NCBI GenBank assembly: GCA_031263485.1
Contig: JAISFS010000189.1
Coordinates: forward strand, 1-40,480
Source: Deltaproteobacteria bacterium
Lineage (GTDB): Bacteria > Desulfobacterota > Desulfarculia > Adiutricales > Adiutricaceae
DNA length: 40,480 nucleotides
Reading direction: 5' to 3'
How positions within the stretch are numbered: position 1 is the first letter of the stretch; every line of letters begins with the position of its first letter. The notes beneath the pieces are model-generated. The model saw nothing but the letters and a program-made list of their open reading frames with translations. It did not search any database and had not been told where the DNA came from. Below, piece by piece: positions 18,359 to 27,400 of the stretch. The position numbers were made by a program, and so were the translations under genes.

Positions 18359-19767
18359 TCTGGAGATCCCCCGGAGGCCAGGCGTACCTGGAGCGCGTCG
18401 CGGGCGACCTCGCCCAGGGCAAGAACGCGGTCCTGGTCGTGCCCAGGCCGCATCTCGCCGGGAGGCTGACCTCGGCCCTCCAGGATCTCCTGCGGCAACG
18501 CGGCTTCCCGTCCTTCTCCCAGTGGCGCGTCCCCCGCGACCCGCAGGGGGGATTCTCCGATCTGGCGGGGATCATCCGGAACGCCGCGAGCCACGGCTTT
18601 GCCCCGGCCCATGCCGGGGCCCTGGGCAACGCCCGGGGGCAGGACGCAGGCATCGGCGGCCCGGACGGGGGACACGCGTCCGCGGACGACGGGCTCCATT
18701 CCCTGTTCGACTCCTTCTCGCCTCGCGGGGGACTCAGGTTCCTGGCTCTGCGGGGCCTGGAGACCCTCCCCCGGGAAGCCCAGGAATCCGTGGCGCAGGG
18801 CGTGTCGCGGTGGGCCGCCATCACCCAGGAGGCGCTCACCTCGGCCGGGGCGCACGGGGGCCTCAGGATCGTGGCGCCGGTCCCGCCGGTCTTCCCCCAG
18901 ATGAAGTCCGACCTGTTCATGGCGGTTCACGCCTTCTGGGCGGCCATCTCGCGCACGGACCTGGACTGGGCCTTCAACCGCCTCTACAACGAGCACCCCT
19001 CCGACGACCCCGCCGACTACCTCTACCTCAAGGCCGTCTGCCTGGCGGTCTGCGACGAGGACTTCGCGCTCATGGAGAGGATCGTCTCCGCCAGGCCCAG
19101 GACTCTCAGGGACGCCTACGCCATATTGCAGGCTCACCCGCTCCGCCGCGCCGCCGAGAGGCGAGCCGGCGCGGGCGCGTCCGCAACAGCCGATGCCGAA
19201 CCGCCAGCCTTCAACCACGGCAGGCCGCCCCGACGCCCCGTCGTCCGGGAAGAGGTGGAGCTGTGGTCGGACGGGCTTCTGGCGGCCGTGGGGGCCTCCA
19301 GGCTCCATCCGGCCTTCCTTCAGTACGACGGCCTGGAGAGGGCCGTGGCGTCAGCCCAGCGCGAGCTCTTCCTGCCGCTGGTGGACTACGTGCATTCCCT
19401 CATCGTCGCGTCCGTGGAACGCGCGCACGGCCGCGGGGTGTGGGCCTCGCTGGAGAGCGACGAGGAGGCGAGGAACGAGATCCTGACCGAGATCTCCCCG
19501 CTTGCGTTCTTCATCAAGAGGAAGGTGGCCCCCAAGGGCGGCTTCGGCGCCCGCCAGCGCGAGTACGCGCTGGAGTGCGCCTTCGCCTGGAGGAGGATCC
19601 GGCATTCGACCGCGCACAACCGCATGGCCTCGCTGGATCTTATCAGGGACGCCTTCGGGGACTACGCCCGCTTCCGAAAGAACGTCTATGAGGCGCTCGC
19701 GCCCCGCACGGCCCCGGAACTGCCGGACTGGTACAGGAACCCGCCCGGGGCCCACGCAGCCGCCTGA
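18355..19767 (+). CDS. HEPN-domain protein with degenerate P-loop-like N-terminus, copy 2
   Basis: This 470-aa protein starts at GTG 18355, overlapping the ATPase stop (GTGA). The alignment begins at residue 1: (M)IWRSPGGQAYLERVAGDLA against MIWKTPSGLAYAASVSSSLS in copy 1. GKNAVLVVPRP, LRFLALRGLETLP and LRIVAPVPPVF mark the N-terminal P-loop-like fold without catalytic residues. The middle is shared (DLDWAFNRL, YLYLKAVCLAVCDEDFALME). The C-terminal helices contain QRELFLPLVDYVHSLIV and FAWRRIRHSTAHN with R416-X4-H421, the HEPN signature. Conservation of Arg and His in two diverged copies argues that the site is used. It is likely co-translated with the ATPase. I infer an RNase effector; a structural or nucleotide-modifying HEPN role cannot be excluded. 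Confidence 0.8.
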   Translation: MIWRSPGGQAYLERVAGDLAQGKNAVLVVPRPHLAGRLTSALQDLLRQRGFPSFSQWRVPRDPQGGFSDLAGIIRNAASHGFAPAHAGALGNARGQDAGIGGPDGGHASADDGLHSLFDSFSPRGGLRFLALRGLETLPREAQESVAQGVSRWAAITQEALTSAGAHGGLRIVAPVPPVFPQMKSDLFMAVHAFWAAISRTDLDWAFNRLYNEHPSDDPADYLYLKAVCLAVCDEDFALMERIVSARPRTLRDAYAILQAHPLRRAAERRAGAGASATADAEPPAFNHGRPPRRPVVREEVELWSDGLLAAVGASRLHPAFLQYDGLERAVASAQRELFLPLVDYVHSLIVASVERAHGRGVWASLESDEEARNEILTEISPLAFFIKRKVAPKGGFGARQREYALECAFAWRRIRHSTAHNRMASLDLIRDAFGDYARFRKNVYEALAPRTAPELPDWYRNPPGAHAAA

Positions 19768-20291
19768 TGCCGGAACGCGTAACCATGCATGAGGCGTCCG
19801 CAAAAGTCCCGGAGCAACGACTGGCAACTCCACTACAGGGCCTCCGGCCCGGCGGCGCAGCGAAAGCCTCCGGAGACCGGCTCCGCCTCACTGACCCCGG
19901 ATCGGCGCCGCCGCACAATGGACCCGAGCGTCAGCCGCCTGGCCGATGGGTCCGAGCAACGGTTCCCGGCCCGTCGCCTCCGTGCTGCGGAACCCCGAAA
20001 GCCGAGAAAGTGGCGGGGGGAGGCGGGCAGGTCTTCCCCCCTCCCAACATCCCAAGGAAACTTTGGACTTTTACGGACGCATCATTCATAATGAGAACTG
20101 GATAGGCTGGCGGCGAGGAACCCCGGGGCAGTCACCCCGCCGATATCTGGCACGTATCGCCTCCTCCTCAGCCTCTACGAGGTCAAGACAGGGCGGCACA
20201 AGCGAGATTGGGCAGCCACGCCGGGATGTTTTTTTCAGTCATGTATCGGTCGTCTGAACTGGCATTGGGAAAATTGCATTGGGGAAGGAAG
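19768..20291. other. Intergenic stretch after the second cassette
   Basis: The first ~250 bp remain GC-rich and open in several frames (for example 19,767-20,105 on the + strand) but have no recognisable protein. GC then falls towards the zeta-like gene. A GGGGAAGGAAG stretch just before ATG 20292 is that gene's ribosome binding site. Confidence 0.5.
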
Positions 20292-20884
20292 ATGGCCGGA
20301 AAACATCACGTGGTTATCCTGGCGGGTCCCAATGGAGCCGGAAAATCGACCGTTGCCCCATTTTTGTTGCGTGATACCCTTGCAGTAGATGAATTCGTCA
20401 ACGCCGATGCCATTGCAAAAGGCCTATCACCTTTCAATCATGAATCCGTAGCTTTGGAAGCTGGCCGAATAATGCATGCTCGGCTCCGTACCCTCGTTGA
20501 GAAGGGAATGGACTTCGCTTTTGAAACTACCTTGGCCTCTCGCGCTTTTGCTCCCTGGCTGAAATTCATTTGCGGGAAAAATTATGAAGCCATCTGCTGT
20601 TTCTTGCTCTTCCGGACGCCGAACTGGCTATCGAAAGGGTAGCGTCAAGGGCTAAGCGAGGTGGACACAATGCTCCTGAAACCGACGTAAAAAGGAGATT
20701 TGCCGCAGGGATAATAAATTTTTTTGAGTTATACCAGCAGACGGTCTCTTCTTGGCAACTTTTCGATAGCTTAGACCCCGGCGATCCAATCAAATTCGCC
20801 GAACGAGGAATCTATTCGCCGCTCAAAGTTCTTGACGATGTGAAATTTAACGGGTTTGTCGAGAGATACAACAATGTCCGCTAG
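20292..20884 (+). pseudogene. Zeta-toxin-like kinase, frameshifted
   Basis: MAGKHHVVILAGPNGAGKST gives a Walker A at residues 12-20. FVNADAIAKGLSP and FAFETTLASRAF are typical of zeta/PezT-like kinases, whose characterised members phosphorylate UDP-activated amino sugars. After about residue 103 the original frame runs into a stop at 20642. The family ending continues one base back, from about 20,600 (FLALPDAELAIERVASRAK, then RGGHNAPETDVKRRF and INFFELYQQTV), to a stop at 20884. A one-base deletion near 20,600 explains this. No slippery heptamer is present, so programmed frameshifting is unlikely. Either the toxin is dead or there is a sequence error. The small gene at 20,874 overlaps its end. 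Confidence 0.75.
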
Positions 20885-21098
20885 GAAAAATGTCGATATC
20901 GGCGATCTCATCCTCAGCGATGGTCCAATCATTGAGGCATTCCGTCAGGCGGGAATTGCAACCATGCGGGACCACATCCAGGCCGGTCTTCCGATGATTT
21001 CGTGGCACGATGGCAAGATTGTGAAGATACCGCCCGAAAAGTTAGCCAAAATGCTTGAAGACGATGACTATTCCCCTTTTGAAGAGAGCTCCCAGTGA
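20874..21098 (+). CDS. Small zeta-toxin-associated protein, candidate antitoxin
   Basis: This 74-aa protein begins MSARKNVDIGDLILSDGPII and continues IEAFRQAGIATMRDHIQAGL, then PMISWHDGKIVKIPPEKLAK. Its start lies 11 bp inside the end of the zeta-like gene. The form 'helix, then I.W.DGK.V.I.PE' resembles small proteins often encoded next to zeta-type toxins, which suggests an antitoxin or accessory partner; this rests on recall of that pattern, not on a search. It is intact while its putative toxin is frameshifted. It is cytosolic by composition, with no signal peptide. Confidence 0.6.
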   Translation: MSARKNVDIGDLILSDGPIIEAFRQAGIATMRDHIQAGLPMISWHDGKIVKIPPEKLAKMLEDDDYSPFEESSQ

Positions 21099-21492
21099 CA
21101 CATTGAGATTAAACGTCGGCTCTCACGCGGATACCGATCGGCTCACGCGGATACCGATCAGCCAGTTAGGCGGGAGCCCGTACGGTTCCGGACACAACCC
21201 TCGGCCGTCAAAAACGGTCAGGATTGGGGACAGTCCCCGTATCCAAGGAAAACATCGCAACCGACTCGCATTAATCAAGCCGCACGGATGACCCGTCCGC
21301 TCACGAGCGATCCGAAACCCGACCGCAAATCCGGGGAGCGCTGTCCAAGACTGACGCCGTCTCAAAAGGCAGTCGCGTCATCATGCGGATGAACCGCAAC
21401 GATGCCGAGCGGGGGAGCCCCTGTCCCGCCATGCCCTGCCGGTCACTCGCCACCGTCCGGCGATTTCGCGCACGGTCGGGGGAACGACTTCC
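21099..21492. other. Intergenic region between convergent genes
   Basis: This holds the 20-bp repeat at 21,122 and a short perfect palindrome GGGGACAGTCCCC near 21,225-21,238. No stem with a T-run that would make a clear intrinsic terminator was found, and no gene is apparent. Confidence 0.5.
21122..21161. repeat. 20-bp direct repeat, two tandem copies
   Basis: Two adjacent copies of CTCACGCGGATACCGATCGG differ at one base (the second ends CAG). They lie between the convergent genes ending at 21,098 (+) and 21,493 (-). Confidence 0.7.
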
Positions 21493-24400
21493 CTATTCCT
21501 GCACGGTTATCCGCTTGCCTTCGCCGCGGGCGGCGGTCCCGGGACGGTACATCTCCTCGGCTCGCGGTCCCGCCGCGAGGTAGGCCCCGGGGAACGCGGC
21601 CCTCGCCAGATACGAGTAGCCATACAACCCAGGCTCGAGGCTGTCCGCGTACAGCCTGATCACGCCGGGGCGGATCTCCGCTTGATTGTGCCAGGCTCGC
21701 GGTTCCGACCGGGGAGCCGGCGGCGCGTTGAACCAGTCCTCGCGGGACGTTACCGGTTCGGGGTTCCGGCGCCCGGCAAGGCGAAAGTCCACGGGAACGA
21801 GGCCCGCGGGCAGGGGAACCTCCAGGACCAGGTTCCGGCGGGCGGCGGCCGTCATGAGCGTGACTGAAACCTCCACGATTTCCCCCCTGCGGAACGCCGA
21901 CTCCCCTGCCGAGCCGGGCTCGGGCTTGACCCTCCTGAAGCTCCGCGCGATCGAGAGACCCGGGGTACCCCGTGCCGAAAGATCGGGCTCCCTGGGCGTC
22001 CAGTAAAGGCTTCTCAATGTCCACAGCGCACCCTGCCCCTGCATGTCCCTGCGTGGCGGCGGCCCCGTCAGGAGATCCCCTGCCGGTACGCTCCCCCTGA
22101 GCGCGGAAGACACGTCCCCCTCCAGGACGGTCCTGTGCCCCTGGACAGCCTTCACCCGCATCGAGTTCCGCGGCGAGGCCTGCAGGCTGGCTTTCGCCAT
22201 CGCCGATGGGCTCCCTTCCGGAAGGCGCCGCTCCGCCTCCGCGGCCTTCCGCAAGGTCACGACCCCCCGGAGCGCGCTCGCCAGGCGGTTTGAACTCCCG
22301 AAACCCCCGTCCGCGAGCGACGATCCCGCCCCCATGACGAGCGCCTGCAGCAGCTCGTGGCCGGGCGCGGCCTCGGAGAGCGCCAGGAACGCCTGGGCCG
22401 TGAGGTCGTCCGCGCCGAAGATCCACAGATCCGGATCCTCCCGGGCGGAAGCCTCCTTCACCCTCGGCGTCCGGCCCGAGAGATCCAGTTCGGAGGCCAC
22501 CATGGGGACAAGCGTCCCGATCCGCCCGTCGCGCGCGTCCGAACGAGGCAGGGCGGCCAAGGCCCTCAGAAGCAGGATCTTCTCGTTTATGCCGAGCGAA
22601 TAGAGCTTTCCGTAATACGGATCCAGATCACCCATCTCACCCAACGACCTCCGGCCCGCCCTGAACAAGGCGCCGATGACGTAGAGCTTCCGGGAATCCG
22701 AGCCGCACAGCGAGCAGAGCCCCTTGCCGTCCTTAACCTTCGCGAGCTCCTCCTCAAGATAGTCGGCCATCTTCTCCATGGCGCGCCAGGGAAAATCGCG
22801 CCGTTCGATCCTGGCCTCCCGCACGAAATCCAGGGCCCAGGCCGTTAGGACAGGCGAGCGCGAATCCTTGCCGCCGCCGGGCCGAGGCATAAGGCCGCCG
22901 GGCCGCAAGCGTGACTCGATGAGCGCGAGCTGCGCGTCCACCGTTCCGCGCAGCTCCCCATAGCGCCCCTCATCACTATTCCGGAGGCCCGGCTCAAGTA
23001 TCAGCCGGTAGAGGGCCCCCGCCGCCCTGGCGGTACTCTGATCCAGTCCGTCGTGCGGGTAGGCTTCCAACGCCTTCAATGCCGCGTCCATGACCCCGTC
23101 CGCCTCCGCCGCGAACGCAAGATCGAGCCCTCCCCAGGCAGGATCGGCTCCAGGAGGCAACCCAGTTTCCGGCATGGATGATCCTGCCTGCTCGAGGGAA
23201 ACCGCGGCGATGGCCGAAACATCGCCCGCCGGGACGACATCGATTGCGGACACCGACCGGTCCGCAAGCCCGGCCAGCTCGGCCTCGAAGACGACCTCCC
23301 TGCGCCCCGCCGAGACGGCCCGCGCCCTGAAGCCCGCCTGGACCGTTTCGCCGACCTTTAGACCTAACGACTTTCGGGGACCTTCCAGCAACTCCAGCCC
23401 ATCACCCAGGCTAACGCGGACAGCGAGCTCGCCGCCCGCTTCCGAATCGCCCGTGACGGCGACCGTAGCCAGGAACTCGTCGCCGACGGTCAGAGTCTCG
23501 GGCAGCGCCGGGCGGAGCGCGAAGGCCTTGGTCACAGAGATTCGCGCCTCGCCGGTGCCCGAGGAGCGTCCGCGGCCGATCGCCACGGCGTAGACGTTAA
23601 GATCGCAGGCCTCTTCCGGAAGGCTGAAGCCCGCCTCCGCCTCGCCGTTCCCGTCAAGCTCCAACGCTGGATAGAAGGCCACGGCCGGCAGGTGACCGAT
23701 CGCCTCGCCCGCGTCCGGGTTCTTGATCCCGCCGTCCCCGACCGCCGACTCCGGCCCCTTCCTTGGTCTCCCACGGCCGTCCCGGCCCTTCGCCTTGCGT
23801 GACAGGCCGCCAGGGGCCAGGAGTTCGGCCAGGGAGGATGCCGTCTGCACCCTGAGCGGCAGATCCTTCCGCAGGAAGGTTTCCGGTCGGAAAATGCCGT
23901 CCCCGCCAGCCCCGACCGTCCCCGCGCGCACGATCGCCAGAGCCACCTCGCAGTCGGGAAAGGGCCTGCCCTCCGCGTCCGTGACCTTGACCTTCACGTT
24001 TACCTGGGACCCTGTCGGCGCCTCTGCCTCCGAAGGCGTGACCTCCACCGCCAGACGGTCGCGGGGGGAATTCACCTTGAGACGAAAATATCCTCTCCGG
24101 TAAGCGGGTCCGCCAGAATCCTCGCCATCTGCGGGAGGCGGGGCCGTGCGGCCCCGCACGACGAGCACGGACGCATAGACCGACGGGGCATCCTCCTCCG
24201 AAAGGGGGATCTCCACGACGGGCGCACCCCCGGCCAGATCGAAGGTTCGCGCCTCATACACTCCTCCACGTTCGAGCGTCAACAGCCCAGTGCCCTCCGC
24301 AAAGGGGCTCTGGACCAGGACTTTGGCCACGTCGCCGGGCGAGTACTCGTCCGCGTCCGTCACGATCCCCACCGAGTCCGCTTCCATCGGGCACCAGACA

Positions 24401-27400
24401 TCCTCTCCGGCTTTTCCAGCCGCCGCGGCGCTTCCGTCATTTCCTGCCCCCGCGGCGCTTCCGTCATTTCCAGCCCCTGCGGCGCCTCCGGCTTCTCCAG
24501 CTACCCCGGCGCTTCCATCATTTCCAGCCCCCGCGGCGCTTCCGCCATTTCCAGCCCCCTCGAAGCCTCCGGCTTCTCCAGTTACCTCGGAGCCTCCGGC
24601 TTCTCCACCCTCCTCGGAGCCTCCGGCTTCTCTTCCCTCCTCGGAGCCTCCGGCTTCTCCTCCCTCCTCGGAGCCTCCGGCTTCTCCTCCCTCCTTGGAG
24701 CCTCCGGCTTCTCCTGTCTCTGCGGCACCTCCGGCAACTCCTGCCTCCGCAGCACCTCCGGCTTCTCCTGCCTCTTCGGAGCCTCCGGCTACTCCTGCCT
24801 CTTCGGAGCCTCCGGCTTCTCCTGCCTTCGCGGAGCCTCCAGCCCCCTTGGAGTCTCCGGCCCCTCTGGCCCCCGATGCCCAAAGATCCAGCCTGGCCAA
24901 AGCCCTGCCACCCGAGGAGTCCCTCACTTCCGCAGTCACGTAATGCTCGCCCGGTTCCAGGGGCATCAGCCAGATCTCGACCGGACCCTCGCCGGCCTCA
25001 ACGATCTTTTCCGATACCAGCCTGTCGATGTACTTCAACCCGATGTCGTAGCCGCCTGGAGTGAGCCTGCGGCCGCCTGGCCAGGTCCGCCTGAAGAGCG
25101 AAATCCTTATCTTGGCGCCCGGCACGGCGGTCCCGTCTGCCCCTACGGCAACCACCTTCAAGGGGAAAGCCGCACCGGCCTCGGCCAGGCGGCCCGATGC
25201 AGAGAGCCCGGCGTACAGGGACGCGGGGTGCGCCGTGAACCCGCCCGTCCTCACGGCGGTCTGCCCTCCGAGATCCGCGGCTTTCGCGGCCAGGACGAAG
25301 GCCCTGGGCGCGGGAGGGCCGCTGTCCGGGATCGTCGCCTCGAACGACGCCGTGCCGTCCGGAGCTATCGGGGAACGGCCCTCGCCGGCAAAGACCGGCT
25401 TCGCGTTATCCGCAGAGAGGCCCGCCTCGGCGTCCGTCTCCCTGGCGGTGAAGCTCCACTCGGGCCCGAAACCCGGCGGGCGGTAGCCCCAGTCGACATG
25501 CCAGCTCAACGAGAAGCCGGCCTCTCCGCCGTCCAGCGGGACGCCTTCGGGGAAAGCGGCCTTCAGGCTGAAGCTCATCCTGTCGCCCGCGAACGCGTCC
25601 GGCATCTTTCCCAATGACAGCTCGAAGGGGAGATTCGCTTTGCGGCGCACGCTGAAAGCCATCGGCCCGACGACGTCAGGGTCGCGCGGTACCCCGGCAA
25701 GGGCGGCGGACGACCGCCCCTTTCGGGGGTCCAGGTCCAGGAACACCTGCCATTCGCCGTCTTCAGCGAAGTCAGGCACCGCGAAGTCAAAGGATACGGT
25801 CCCGTAGGGGCTCATCTCAACCGCGCGGTCGTAGGCGATGCGCCCACCGGGATCCCGTACCACCGCCCCGACCCGGCGCGCTTCAGGCAGGGAGATCCCG
25901 TCCGCACCGAGCAGACGGGCCACCGCCTTGAGCCTGACGGTCTCGCCCGGCCCGTATGTCGGCTGGCTCGCTATGAGGAAGCCCTCTGCCCAGCCGGGGG
26001 CGAGCGGAACCAGCGCGTTGCCCGTGCCGACGGCATCGGGATGAAAGTCCCGGTACCACTCCAGGCTCCAGAAAATTCGCTCGGGTCCCTTGTCCGCCGT
26101 GAAGTGCAACTTCGGACGATAGAGCGGACGAGAGCGGCACTTCGAGTCCATCCTTGCCGCGAGAACGACCGCCCCCGGAAGCCGCGCGGTGCCGTCCTCC
26201 CCGGTCTCCTCCGACCAGAGTTCCGAGCCCGCGCAGTCGAAGGCCTTAACGGCCGCACCTGCCGCTGGCTTGCCGTCCGAGAGGCGGGTCACCCAGGCGA
26301 GCGATCCCGTAGCGCCTATCTTTGCCGTGAGCGCGAGATCTGTCACCTGGAAGAAGGAGATCCTCCCCCCTGCCTGCTCTCGCACGAGCACCATGCCTTC
26401 CCTCTCCCGACCGCGCAGGAGTTCCGAGAGGCTCAGCGGCATGGCGACGGCCCGATCGGGGCCATCGCTCACGAGCGAGAGCCGAGTTTCATAGACCTCC
26501 GAACCTGGCTGGAAGGCGTCCTTCAGCGACTTTTCGGCCTCGCGGCCAAAGTACGTGGAGCGGGGCTCTTCCCAAAAATCCTCCATCCGGTCCCAGCCGC
26601 TCAGGAGCCGGACGGTCTCGTCGATGCCGATGACCTTCCCGAAGAAGCCGGCCTCGACCCTGTCGCCGTTTCGGACGGCGAGTTCCGCCGGCAGGGCGGA
26701 TTCCAGGATCCCTCCGGAGGATTCCAGCCCCGGTCTCGGCTTTTCAGGCACGGAAGGGCCCGTCCGGTAGCGGAACACCCTGTCCCCGGCCAAAGCATGC
26801 CCGTAGACGTCGCGCATCCCCTTCCGGAAGGTGATCGCGTATTTCGTTTCGGGCGCAAAGCCACCCCGCAGGGTGATCCAGGACTCGACCGGCTCGTTTT
26901 TCGAATTCCCGCCGGTGTCTAAGCCCTCCCGGCGATCCTCACGGGATCCCCGTGGAGCCTCTATCCGGAGATGGGGAGGAACCGTCTCTATGAACGGCGC
27001 CACATCGGCAACCCTGACAGGGTTGGAGAAACGGAAAGCCAGGTGATCCGTCCCGGGCTTCAGAAGCGCTCCGTTCAATTCATCCGGCTCTCCCACGTCC
27101 GAACCGGATAAGAGAGGCTCCATCGCGAAAGCCTGCAAAGTGAATCCCTTCGCTACGATGAAATCCTCAGCCAAAGGCGCGAGCCCGGCATCGGCGGTCG
27201 TGCCCTTCGCGATCAACAGCGTCCATTTCCGGTCGGCGGGGATGTCCTCCTCGGGACGTGCCCGAAGACGATGTCCGGTCTCGCCGATCCGTCCCGGGAT
27301 TCTTGTCCAGCGGGCGGGTGTCCGCTCCTCGGCGCCCTCGGGACCCCAGACGAAGAAGCTCTTGCCGCTTACGGCATCCGGTTCCACCGGCGGTCTGAAT

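Noticed and set aside
20595..20610. Programmed -1 frameshift in the zeta-like gene
   Set aside because: No slippery heptamer or following stem was seen; a one-base deletion is simpler.
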